Assembly: GCF_002252525.1 (NCBI RefSeq)
Contig: NZ_NNRM01000012.1
Coordinates: forward strand, 99,501-163,500
Direction of reading: 5' to 3'
Length of the DNA: 64,000 bases
Source: Brucella pseudogrignonensis
GTDB taxonomy: Bacteria > Pseudomonadota > Alphaproteobacteria > Rhizobiales > Rhizobiaceae
The translations under genes and the position numbers were made by a program. Shown one piece after another: positions 9,281-16,900 of the stretch. The stretch's first letter is position 1. Every line of letters starts with the position of its first letter. Under the pieces are notes generated by a model. The model made no database searches, was not told where the DNA came from, and saw only the letters and a program-made list of their open reading frames with translations.

Positions 9281-9383
9281 ATACCAAAACTCCATGAGTA
9301 TGACTCATGGAGTTTTGGTTAAGCCCGAGTGGCGATTGAACTTTTTCAAGGCGTGATGCGTCAGCATCTTCACGCCTTGGTAT
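9281..9383. repeat. 103 bp palindromic repeat, family B (Bru-RS-like)
   Basis: Exactly 103 bp from ATACCAAAAC to TTGGTAT, with the internal palindrome CTCCATGAGT-ATG-ACTCATGGAG. Nearly identical to 1041-1146. Confidence 0.85.
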
Positions 9384-9403
9384 AACGGCTGGAGGTCGGC
9401 ACA

Positions 9404-10003
9404 ATGGAGCGAGCAATGTCTGGCATATTGATCGCCGGGAGTTCGCATGTCGGGAAATCCACATTCGCCGCGCGACTGACAAAAGCCCTCGGGTGGAGCC
9501 TGATTTCAACGGATAGTCTTGCCCGGCACCCCGGGCGCCCCTGGCCTACCGTCCGCCCCGCCGTCGCCGAGTTTTATTCAAGCCTTTCACCTGAAACCAT
9601 TCATTGGTTTCTAAAGGTGCATCATGAAAACATATGGCCTCTCATTCGAGAGAAAATCGAGGGGCACATCCATGATGGGCGACAATTCATCTGCGAAGGA
9701 TCAGCCTTGCGTCCAGAATATCTGACGACATTGAACACCGCTTCAACCGAATGCGTCTGCCTTTATGCCGACGATGATTTTTTGCTCAGCAGAATGCGCA
9801 ACGAGGCAGGTTACGATCACGTTGATAGCAGCCTTCGGTACATCATCGATAAGTTTATCGAGCGCTCTCTCCGGGACAATTCAGAACTGAAGGCATCTGC
9901 GCTAAGCAATCACATAAGGCTGGTGAATGCGGCAGATATGGTTGAAGTGAACCAGTCCTACGAGCAGTTATTGCAACAGGCATCCAATAACTCCGAGAAA
10001 TAA
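9404..10003 (+). CDS. P-loop NTPase, kinase-like, function unknown
   Basis: 199 residues (195 if the ATG at 9416 is used; both have GGAG sites). Walker A is GSSHVGKST at residues 13-21, followed by ISTDSLAR, an arrangement seen in small-molecule kinases related to shikimate, gluconate and 2-phosphoglycerate kinases. ICEGSALRPEY and RLVNAADMVEVN fit the later part of such a fold. The substrate is not evident. It has its own terminator, and repeats A and B fill its upstream region, so its promoter must lie inside or just after repeat DNA. Possibly an accessory gene. Confidence 0.75.
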   Translation: MERAMSGILIAGSSHVGKSTFAARLTKALGWSLISTDSLARHPGRPWPTVRPAVAEFYSSLSPETIHWFLKVHHENIWPLIREKIEGHIHDGRQFICEGSALRPEYLTTLNTASTECVCLYADDDFLLSRMRNEAGYDHVDSSLRYIIDKFIERSLRDNSELKASALSNHIRLVNAADMVEVNQSYEQLLQQASNNSEK

Positions 10004-10030
10004 AAAACTCCCGGACAAGCCGGGAGTTTT
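10004..10030. terminator. bidirectional terminator
   Basis: AAAACTCCCGG-ACAAG-CCGGGAGTTTT between the convergent P-loop gene and yebC. Confidence 0.9.
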
Positions 10031-10054
10031 CGTATTCGGAACTGAAGCCTAAAC

Positions 10055-10801
10055 TTAGGCGCTCAGCTTTTCCATCACTTCGTCGCTGACTTCGAAGTTC
10101 GAATAGACGTTCTGAACGTCATCATCGTCTTCAAGAACATTGAGAAGCTTGAGCACGGAGCGTGCCTTTTCTTCATCGAGTTCCGTGTTGGTCTGTGGCT
10201 TCCAGATCGTCTTGATCGATTCGGCTTCACCGAGCGCCGTTTCCAACGCCTTCGATACTTCACCAATGTCTTCAAAGGCGCAGAGGATCACATGCTCTTC
10301 TTCGCCCGACTGAACGTCATCGGCACCGGCTTCAATAGCCGCTTCCATGACCTTGTCGGCATCGCCAACAGAAATCTTGTAAACGATTTCGCCAACGCGA
10401 TCGAACATGAAGGCTGCAGAACCGGTTTCACCCAGAGCGCCACCCGACTTGGTGAAAGCTGCACGCACATTGGATGCGGTACGGTTACGGTTGTCGGTCA
10501 GCGCTTCAACGATGACCATCACGCCGCCCGGGCCGCGGCCCTCGTAGCGCACTTCATCATAGTTTTCACCGTCGTTGCCTGCCGCCTTCTTGATGGCGCG
10601 CTCGATGTTATCTTTCGGCATCGACTGCGCCTTGGCGTTCTGGATGGCCAGACGCAGGCGCGGGTTCATCAACGGGTCAGGCAGACCCTGCTTTGCAGCC
10701 ACGGTGATTTCTCGACCAAGCTTGGAAAACATTTTCGACCGCACGGCATCCTGACGGCCTTTGCGGTGCATGATATTCTTAAACTGTGAATGGCCAGCCA
10801 T
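10055..10801 (-). CDS. yebC: YebC/PmpR family regulatory protein
   Basis: 248 residues starting [18 protein letters not shown], the family hallmark; an in-frame extension to 11002 is not part of the gene. The three-domain YebC fold is evident ([24 protein letters not shown] in the middle). The family was described as transcriptional regulators, and some members act on ribosomes stalled at proline runs, which pairs functionally with efp in this window. In many proteobacteria it sits beside ruvC; here it does not. Confidence 0.95.
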   Translation of the reverse strand: MAGHSQFKNIMHRKGRQDAVRSKMFSKLGREITVAAKQGLPDPLMNPRLRLAIQNAKAQSMPKDNIERAIKKAAGNDGENYDEVRYEGRGPGGVMVIVEALTDNRNRTASNVRAAFTKSGGALGETGSAAFMFDRVGEIVYKISVGDADKVMEAAIEAGADDVQSGEEEHVILCAFEDIGEVSKALETALGEAESIKTIWKPQTNTELDEEKARSVLKLLNVLEDDDDVQNVYSNFEVSDEVMEKLSA

Positions 10802-11004
10802 GGCACCCCTGTTCTGTTCATATGATGCGCACGGAGAAAGCGTCACATAAGAATGGGTCTGGCCGCAGACAGGTCGGCCACCGCGCTTTCCGTGCTGAAT
10901 GGCCGCGTTATAAGGAATTGAGCCGCATTCGTCCAGCAAAAGCGCGATCACGCAATCACTTGTCGATAAAGTTGACAGGCCTCGACGCGGACCACCAAAC
11001 AATA

Positions 11005-11014
11005 TTATCTATAA
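11005..11014. promoter_or_regulatory. BioR operator at bioR
   Basis: TTATCTATAA, the BioR palindrome known from alphaproteobacteria, ending four bases before the bioR ATG. It sits where a ribosome site would be, so BioR should repress its own gene. Confidence 0.85.
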
Positions 11015-11018
11015 AACC

Positions 11019-11699
11019 ATGAATCAGCGCTCAAATGACACTCCCGGCGAAACCATTGCCGCCCGCATCAGCCGAATTCTCGCCGACCGTATTATTGCGG
11101 GCGAGATCGAGCCGGGCATCAAACTCCGTCAGGATCATATCGCCGAAGAGTTCGAAACAAGCCATGTGCCCGTGCGCGAAGCCTTTCGCCGCTTGGAAGC
11201 GCAAGGGCTTGTGGTTTCCGAACCCCGTCGCGGTGTGCGCGTTGCGTCCTTCGATATCAGCGAAATCCGCGAAGTGGCGGAAATGCGCGCAGCACTTGAA
11301 GTGCTGGCCCTGCGTCATGCAGCGCCCCATATCAGCCGCGCCACGCTGGACGCTGCCGAACAGGCAACCCTCGAAGGCGACAAGTCACGCGATGTGCGAA
11401 GCTGGGAAGACGCCAATCGTCGCTTTCATCGATTGATTCTGGAGCCATGCAACATGCCGCGCCTGCTGGCGGCCATTGATGATCTTCATGCAGCAAGCGC
11501 GCGCTTTCTGTTTGCCACCTGGCGTTCGGAATGGGAAACCCGCACTGATCACGATCACCGCGCGATTCTGACCGCACTCCGTCAGGACGACATTGAGACG
11601 GCGACCACCATCCTTGCGCGCCATGTGCAGTGGATCGGCCATCGCCCCGTCAAAACCGCATCAGGCAAGACCCGCGATTCTTTCGCCATCGTCGGCTAA
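11019..11699 (+). CDS. bioR: biotin regulator BioR, GntR family
   Basis: 226 residues: an N-terminal GntR winged helix (about 10-75, with SHVPVREAFRRLEAQGLVV) and a C-terminal FCD-type all-helical ligand domain. Known BioR proteins repress biotin synthesis or uptake genes through TTATCTATAA. That box stands both here and before bioY, which supports the name strongly. No Shine-Dalgarno sequence precedes the only plausible start, and no other start lies near in frame, so the mRNA may be leaderless. It is divergent from yebC and 344 bp upstream of bioY. Confidence 0.88.
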   Translation: MNQRSNDTPGETIAARISRILADRIIAGEIEPGIKLRQDHIAEEFETSHVPVREAFRRLEAQGLVVSEPRRGVRVASFDISEIREVAEMRAALEVLALRHAAPHISRATLDAAEQATLEGDKSRDVRSWEDANRRFHRLILEPCNMPRLLAAIDDLHAASARFLFATWRSEWETRTDHDHRAILTALRQDDIETATTILARHVQWIGHRPVKTASGKTRDSFAIVG

Positions 11700-11785
11700 G
11701 CAGCCACCCAGACCTTCCAGCGCTTAAGATGACCATGCGAGCTGCCGCACATGCAGCTCACGCGCTTGCGGCTGCTTTGATTTTA

Positions 11786-11934
11786 AAGCATTTCCAGCAA
11801 AAGTGGGAACCGCCTCCGCAGGGAAATCAGTTCGCCGGACTGATTTCTTTTCCTGCTGCGATGCGTCGGATAATGCGTACAAACAAATAGTTACAGCGGT
11901 TCCAACGATTCAGCCTTAACTGGAACCGCTGTAA
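11786..11934. repeat. palindromic intergenic repeat, family A (with internal insertion)
   Basis: Starts AGCATTTCCAGCAAAAGTGGGAACCG and ends with CAGCGGTTCC...GGAACCGCTG. It is about 40 bp longer than other copies because of extra sequence around 11815-11865. It fills much of the bioR-bioY gap. Confidence 0.75.
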
Positions 11935-11957
11935 GCCTCTCCCAATTTTTATATATT

Positions 11958-11967
11958 TTATCTATTT
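11958..11967. promoter_or_regulatory. degenerate BioR-like half box
   Basis: TTATCTATTT matches the BioR box at 8 of 10 bases and lies 64 bp upstream of the perfect box at bioY. It may be a weak second site. Confidence 0.35.
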
Positions 11968-12021
11968 CTCACTTGCCAAACACCATCAATCCGATGATTT
12001 TAAATAGATCGAATCGTAATT

Positions 12022-12031
12022 TTATCTATAA
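12022..12031. promoter_or_regulatory. BioR operator at bioY
   Basis: A perfect TTATCTATAA directly before GAGGAA and the bioY start. Binding here would block the bioY promoter. Confidence 0.88.
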
Positions 12032-12043
12032 TTTGAGGAAGCC

Positions 12044-12607
12044 ATGGCTTACATCACCCAGAAGCGTGTATCTTTCAGCCCACTTGATCTCGAATCCCGC
12101 TCACCAGCCCTACGCATTGTTGCGGTAGCCTTCGGTACACTGGTATTGGCAATCTCATCGCAGATTGCAGTCCCTATGATACCAGTTCCGATTACACTTC
12201 AGACACTCGTTGTGCCGCTGATCGGCGCACTCTATGGCTGGCGACTTGGCTTCATCACCGTGCTTGCCTGGTTGGGCGAAGCCATGATTGGCCTGCCGGT
12301 TCTCGCTGGCGGCGCTGGTGGTATCCAGCATTTTGCCGGTCCAACCGCTGGATATCTCGTCTCGTTTCCAATTATCGCAGCACTCACCGGCTATCTCGCG
12401 GAACGCGGCTGGAACGGCAAAAACCTGGTGCTTGCTTTTGTATCGTTCGGCGTAGCCAACCTGCTTTGCCTCGCCCTTGGTGCAATTTGGCTTTCAGCGC
12501 TGATCGGCGTTGAAAAAGCAGTAACCTTCGGTGTGACGCCATTCCTCATCGGCGCTCTGATCAAGTCAGCACTCGGCGCTGCAATTCTCAAAGCAGCAGC
12601 GCGATAA
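12044..12607 (+). CDS. bioY: biotin transporter BioY (ECF S-component)
   Basis: 187 residues, about six hydrophobic helices, with family motifs such as SSQIAVPMIPVPITLQTLVVPLIG and FAGPTAGYLVSF. BioY binds biotin in the inner membrane. The energising partners BioM and BioN are not adjacent, so it must work alone or with a shared ECF module. A BioR box overlaps its promoter. The next gene starts seven bases after its stop. Confidence 0.95.
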   Translation: MAYITQKRVSFSPLDLESRSPALRIVAVAFGTLVLAISSQIAVPMIPVPITLQTLVVPLIGALYGWRLGFITVLAWLGEAMIGLPVLAGGAGGIQHFAGPTAGYLVSFPIIAALTGYLAERGWNGKNLVLAFVSFGVANLLCLALGAIWLSALIGVEKAVTFGVTPFLIGALIKSALGAAILKAAAR

Positions 12608-12614
12608 ACGATTG

Positions 12615-13040
12615 ATGACAGTTCGCCTGCGCGGTCATCATCTTCTTTGTATGCTGACCTATATCGGCAAGGGCTACAGCCCGGCTTTCGTGGAAAATTA
12701 CGACGCGATTGCCGGGAATTTGTCGAATGGAGAAGACATCGAGATCGTCGATGGTCCAGACGACATCTGCCAGCCGCTGCTCTGTGAAAGTGATTGCCAC
12801 TGTTTTAATGCAAGCGTAGCTGTTCGGGACAGATTGGCTATGGAAGCCATATCGAGGCTGTTTGACCTGGTGATCTCGGCTGGATCACGATTGTCGCTCG
12901 ATGCCATGCAGCTTGGCCGGATGCGGGCCGCTTTTGCCGATGGCAGCATCCGCAAAGCGTGCAAATCTTGCGAATGGTCAGAGCTTTGTACCCGCATCGC
13001 CGTCAAAGACGATTATGCGGGCGTTCAGATAAATTTATAA
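12615..13040 (+). CDS. DUF1284 protein, co-transcribed with bioY
   Basis: 141 residues from the ATG at 12615, one codon inside a TTG-started frame. It opens with VRLRGHHLLCMLTYIGKGYS, the DUF1284 signature, and carries several Cys (HHLLC, ESDCHC, KACKSCEWSELC) that suggest a metal or iron-sulfur site; this is an inference. It begins seven bases after the bioY stop without its own strong ribosome site, so translation is probably coupled and the gene should be under BioR control. Function unknown. Confidence 0.85.
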   Translation: MTVRLRGHHLLCMLTYIGKGYSPAFVENYDAIAGNLSNGEDIEIVDGPDDICQPLLCESDCHCFNASVAVRDRLAMEAISRLFDLVISAGSRLSLDAMQLGRMRAAFADGSIRKACKSCEWSELCTRIAVKDDYAGVQINL

Positions 13041-13044
13041 AGGC

Positions 13045-13869
13045 CTATCGCCAGAATGCAGGGATAGTTTCTTCCAGTCGTGCGCCAATTCGCAAAGGCG
13101 CAGCCTTTTCAGCAAGGCCGGTACGATCAGAAATCTCGATCCCCACGCCACAAATGGTTGCCGGACCGCTGGCAGCCTCAAAGCGACCCTTTGGCACTTT
13201 CGACAGGAAGCGGTTCAAAGGCTCTTCCTTGTCCATTCCAAGCGAAGAATCATAGTCACCGCACATGCCGGCATCCGACATATAGGCTGTGCCATTGCGC
13301 AAAATCTGGCAATCGGCGGTCGGCACATGCGTATGCGTTCCCACGACAGCACTGGCGCGACCATCGACAAAATGGCCAAAGCACTGCTTTTCGCTGGTAG
13401 CTTCCGCATGGAAATCGAAGAACACGGCATCTGCCTGCTCGCCAAGCGGGCAAGCTTCGAGAATTTTCTCGGCCGCAATGAACGGGTCATCCAGATCCGG
13501 ATGCATGAACACGCGTCCCATCACATTGGATACCAGCACGCGGGCACCATTCTTGGCGATGTAAAGCCCCTCGCCCTTGCCCGCCGTGCCTTTCGGAAAA
13601 TTTGCAGGACGCAGGAAACGGTCTTCGCGCTTGGAGAAATCCAGCGCCTCGCGTTGATCCCATACGTGATTGCCGGTTGTCACCACATCCGCGCCCGCGC
13701 GGATTGTGTCGTGAAAAATCTCTTCGGTAATACCAAAGCCGCCAGCGGCGTTCTCGCCGTTGACGATCACGAAATCCAGCTTGAGATCGGAAATCAGCCC
13801 CGGCAGCTTTTCATAAACCGCCGTGCGCCCCGACCGGCCCACCATGTCACCAAGAAAAAGTAATCTCAT
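13045..13869 (-). CDS. YmdB-family metallophosphoesterase
   Basis: 274 residues, full length for the TIGR00282 family. Metal-binding motifs are in order: FLGDMVGRSGR (8-18), NGENAAGGFG, TTGNHVWDQ and VGTHTHVPTAD. Bacillus YmdB hydrolyses 2',3'- and 3',5'-cyclic nucleotides. It ends five bases from the convergent DUF1284 gene and starts 13 bases after the cyclo-ligase stop, so it is in an operon with that gene. Confidence 0.9.
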   Translation of the reverse strand: MRLLFLGDMVGRSGRTAVYEKLPGLISDLKLDFVIVNGENAAGGFGITEEIFHDTIRAGADVVTTGNHVWDQREALDFSKREDRFLRPANFPKGTAGKGEGLYIAKNGARVLVSNVMGRVFMHPDLDDPFIAAEKILEACPLGEQADAVFFDFHAEATSEKQCFGHFVDGRASAVVGTHTHVPTADCQILRNGTAYMSDAGMCGDYDSSLGMDKEEPLNRFLSKVPKGRFEAASGPATICGVGIEISDRTGLAEKAAPLRIGARLEETIPAFWR

Positions 13870-13882
13870 AAATGCGTCTTTA

Positions 13883-14479
13883 TCAGCCCTGATCGAATAA
13901 GTGCAAGCCGGTCTCGGTCAGTATCTGGTGAAGAGCAATGTCGTGCGGCTCATTGGGCACATGTGGCACTTCCTGACAATCAAATGCCATGCCGATCAAC
14001 AGCGGCTCCAGACCGCGCCCGGCAAAGCGTGCCAGCGCCCGATCATAATGACCAGCACCATAACCCAGACGATGACCGCGCTTGTCGAAACCGGCAAGCG
14101 GCATAAACAGGATGGCAGGATCAACCAGCGGTGCGGTCTTGTCCGGCCCCATCGTGCCGAACCCCGTCTGAACCAGCTCCGCATCCGGTAGAAATTCACG
14201 AAATGCGATTGTTTCCTTATCGAGAACCACCGGCAGACACAGACGCGCACCCTTGTCGCGCATGGCTGACAGAAGCGGACGTGGATCAATCTCCGAGCGG
14301 ATCGGCCAATAGCCTGCGACCATCGTTTCCTTGGGAATCAATATCGCGGTTTCAGCCTTTTTTGCTGCAGCCAGTGACGCCTCGAACCGAAAGCGCGGAT
14401 CAAGTGCATCGCGCCGCGAAAGCACCTCTCGCCTCAATGCCTGCTTGTCGTCGCCTCGCGGCTGTCCTTTGTCATTCAT
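13883..14479 (-). CDS. 5-formyltetrahydrofolate cyclo-ligase
   Basis: 198 residues from the ATG at 14479, with GGAGG eight bases upstream. The enzyme turns 5-formyl-THF into 5,10-methenyl-THF using ATP. Family motifs include KQALRREVLSRRDAL at the N-terminus and LGYGAGHYDRAL for ATP/folate binding near 140-151. The E. coli homolog ygfA lies beside 6S RNA and zapA; here 6S RNA and zapA are also on the same strand, about 1.2 kb upstream, with one gene inserted. Confidence 0.93.
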   Translation of the reverse strand: MNDKGQPRGDDKQALRREVLSRRDALDPRFRFEASLAAAKKAETAILIPKETMVAGYWPIRSEIDPRPLLSAMRDKGARLCLPVVLDKETIAFREFLPDAELVQTGFGTMGPDKTAPLVDPAILFMPLAGFDKRGHRLGYGAGHYDRALARFAGRGLEPLLIGMAFDCQEVPHVPNEPHDIALHQILTETGLHLFDQG

Positions 14480-14528
14480 CAAACGCCTCCACCAATTGCT
14501 GCTAGTGGACCCGGAATGGCGGCATCCG

Positions 14529-15512
14529 TCAAGAAGCAGCTGCAATCCGTTGCGAACGATCACGAATGACTTTCAGCACAACGCCATGGAAATCATTCAG
14601 GAAAACCTTGCCCCACAGATCGCAGTAGAAATTGATCGGCGTTGCAATCCGGTAGCGTGTGGTGAGCGTGAGACGTGTATGACCATTTGGCAGCGCTTCG
14701 AGGTGATAATCACCATTCGTGAGCTTCAGGTAAGAGCTATCCACATTGATATGGGCTTCGACGGCCGCGGGGATGGAATCGGTGCCAAACCGAAAATCCC
14801 AGGCCAGCAGCCGGTTTTCTTCCCAGCGTGTCACAATCTCCTGAAATTTGACGCCGCGTGTCCATTCAAGCTGGCGTACAGCGCCGACACCCTCGCCCTC
14901 AAGGCGTGCATCGACGGGCTGTGGCACACCGACAATCCCGTGACTGAATGTCCATGACAGTTCATCCGGACGAACATGGCGGATTTCTGCGGTCTGCTGC
15001 CAGACGACTTCAGGCGAGGCTGCAATATCAATAACGGTCGTAACCGCTCCTTCATGCGGCTCATATTGCAGCAGCGGTTCAAACGGATAGAACATCAATG
15101 GCAGTGCGATCACCAGCATTGTGGAGCGTGGCGTGCGGAAACGGCGGATCAGCGAAAGCGTCAGCCAGGAGCCCACTGCGGAGAAAACGCCGAAAAACGG
15201 CGCAGCCATGATCACGCAGATGCCGCCCTCCCGGAACAAAGCCATGCTCACAACAATGAGACCGCCGATAATCATCCAGCTCATTCTCACATGGCGCCAG
15301 AGACCCTTTTCGGCGCGCGGGTCGCTTAGGCTCGAAGCAAGGCTCGATATCGCCATAGGCAAAAGCATAAGCCCCGCGATAAACGGCATCCATTCCCGTG
15401 CCGAGTTCACCCAGATAAGGACATAGAGCGTAAGCCCGTAAGCCACAGCCACTGGAACTGCGACACGTAAACGTTCGGAAAAGCCAGGAGAATTCGGGGG
15501 AGAGGATGTCAT
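14529..15512 (-). CDS. membrane protein with C-terminal SRPBCC (polyketide cyclase-like) domain
   Basis: 327 residues: four hydrophobic helices in the first ~150, then a START/SRPBCC-type domain (from about VTTVIDIAASPEVVWQQTAEI to the end) that usually binds a hydrophobic ligand. I know of no assigned function. It lies between the 6S RNA gene and the cyclo-ligase, interrupting an otherwise conserved neighbourhood. The stop is 49 bp from the cyclo-ligase start, so they may be co-transcribed. Confidence 0.8.
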   Translation of the reverse strand: MTSSPPNSPGFSERLRVAVPVAVAYGLTLYVLIWVNSAREWMPFIAGLMLLPMAISSLASSLSDPRAEKGLWRHVRMSWMIIGGLIVVSMALFREGGICVIMAAPFFGVFSAVGSWLTLSLIRRFRTPRSTMLVIALPLMFYPFEPLLQYEPHEGAVTTVIDIAASPEVVWQQTAEIRHVRPDELSWTFSHGIVGVPQPVDARLEGEGVGAVRQLEWTRGVKFQEIVTRWEENRLLAWDFRFGTDSIPAAVEAHINVDSSYLKLTNGDYHLEALPNGHTRLTLTTRYRIATPINFYCDLWGKVFLNDFHGVVLKVIRDRSQRIAAAS

Positions 15513-15610
15513 TTAAAACGCACATATCTTTGAAGGATAAGGCGTTTTAGAACATTTTTGTCTTAAATAACAAATAGCTTTGCTTAGTTTATAGCAAGAG
15601 CTTGAAAAGT

Positions 15611-15817
15611 GGCGACCACGACGACCGATGGTAGTGTTTGATCCCGGGAACCTACAACGTAGGTGGGCGCCATATGCGAAAGCCCACAGGCCTTCACAGG
15701 GACAGCTCCCTTAGAGATCAATAAGGCCCCGGGGATGCTGTTACACCTGTCGGGAAGCGCAGTACGCCGAGAACCTATATAGGCGCAGTCAGACCTTAGC
15801 GCCAGAGGCGTCAGCCC
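15611..15817 (-). ncRNA. ssrS: 6S RNA (ssrS), ends approximate
   Basis: Directly downstream of zapA and on its strand, the sequence folds as an extended stem. The apical part has GGCCUU...AAGGCC with an inner AGGGA-GCUG-UCCCU, and the 3' side holds a hairpin ACCUACGUUGUAGGU beside CCCGGGAUCAA, as in alphaproteobacterial 6S RNAs. 6S RNA mimics an open promoter and binds the sigma-70 holoenzyme. The zapA / ssrS / cyclo-ligase neighbourhood supports the call. The mature RNA is probably about 160 nt inside this span. Confidence 0.75.
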
Positions 15818-15841
15818 GAGATACAGAAATCTTTTCGTAGA

Positions 15842-16213
15842 TCAGACAGCGCCCGGACGGGGAGCAATACGCTTTGCAATCTGCTCAATGCGTTCGGCCA
15901 AATCAGAAAGCACACCAGTAAGGGCAGCGTCATTCTGATCGGCACTGGTCAGCGCTTCGTCGCGAGAGCGGCGCAGGGTCTCGATCTCGTTTTCATGGCC
16001 CTTGATGCGCTTTTGCGTTTCCGCAAGCTCATCCATCACCATGATACCGGCCATCACTGTGAGGCGCAGATCGCCTATTTCGCCGAAAGATGATTTGAGA
16101 TGGGTGACATATTGGTCAAAGCGATCGGCAAGCCCGGAAAGATGTTCTTCCTGCCCTTCGTCGCAAGCCATGCGATATGCTTTGCCATCAATGGTAACGG
16201 TTACAGTCGCCAT
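15842..16213 (-). CDS. zapA: cell division protein ZapA
   Basis: 123 residues. The N-terminal ZapA domain (VTVTIDGKAYRMACDEGQEEHLSGLADRF) is followed by a coiled coil with a long charged stretch (LRRSRDEAL...) and a C-terminal helix. ZapA bundles FtsZ filaments at midcell. It starts 12 bases after the stop of the DUF4164 gene, so the pair is an operon, followed by 6S RNA. Confidence 0.92.
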   Translation of the reverse strand: MATVTVTIDGKAYRMACDEGQEEHLSGLADRFDQYVTHLKSSFGEIGDLRLTVMAGIMVMDELAETQKRIKGHENEIETLRRSRDEALTSADQNDAALTGVLSDLAERIEQIAKRIAPRPGAV

Positions 16214-16225
16214 AGATCCCTTCTC

Positions 16226-16498
16226 CTATCGATCCAGCACGGCGCGAATGGTTTCCATCGCCGTCACCAGACGTCGCGAAACTTCGCGGTTTGCGGCTTC
16301 AAGCCGCTCGGCACGGGCTTCTGACTGGTCGAGTTCCTGGGCTAGACGGCTGCGGTCAGCATTCATGCGCTGTACCTCTTCCTCGGCTTCGGCGAAATCG
16401 CCTTCCTTGTCCAGCCGCAGGTCCACCGCTTGTTCAAGCGTACTGAGTGCCTTTTCCAGCCGTTCGAGGACCTGCCTGAGGGTCGTTTCGGGTGCCAT
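16226..16498 (-). CDS. DUF4164 small coiled-coil protein
   Basis: 90 residues from the ATG at 16498 (GGAAAGGA upstream), almost entirely one charged helix with heptads (LERLEKALSTLEQAVDLRL, SRLAQELDQSEARAERLE). Members are usually found just upstream of zapA in this order of bacteria. By context I infer a helper in cell division, but no role is proven. The frame upstream to 16597 is not supported. Confidence 0.85.
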   Translation of the reverse strand: MAPETTLRQVLERLEKALSTLEQAVDLRLDKEGDFAEAEEEVQRMNADRSRLAQELDQSEARAERLEAANREVSRRLVTAMETIRAVLDR

Positions 16499-16792
16499 CC
16501 ATATCCTTTCCAATGCCAGATCACAGACATCGAATCGCGCCTGCCGGACGGGCATCTTTGAAAAGACTGTAATAATCGACCGCCCGATAAGCAACAAATG
16601 ACGAGCCAGACTGGCCGTTCATGCACCGTTATCAGCGCAAAAAAGGCTTTTCAGTGATTGTCAGCCCACAAATTGCCCGCATTACCCAATCAATCGCAGA
16701 CTGTTTATTGCCGATAAGCCATCGTTTTGTTGACTCCTCGGTAGCAGGTGCTATGTGTCCCAAAGCCTTCTGTCGCGCGAGCATCTACAGAA

Positions 16793-16824
16793 TTTAATCG
16801 GTTTAAATTGATTAAATCGTTTAG
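16793..16824. promoter_or_regulatory. candidate operator upstream of tkt
   Basis: TTTAATC and GATTAAA form an inverted repeat around TTTAAA, and three TTAA words repeat at exact nine-base steps. It ends with TAAATCGTTT, a ten-base word that also stands in the aldolase leader at 23194. The rest of the 400-bp gap (16499-16900) shows no gene. Confidence 0.45.
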
Positions 16825-16900
16825 TATAAGGAGCTCGTGCTTCAGTCCCGAGGCATCGCCGCAACCCCGTTAAAACCACTCTGGAAAGACGGCTGAGACA

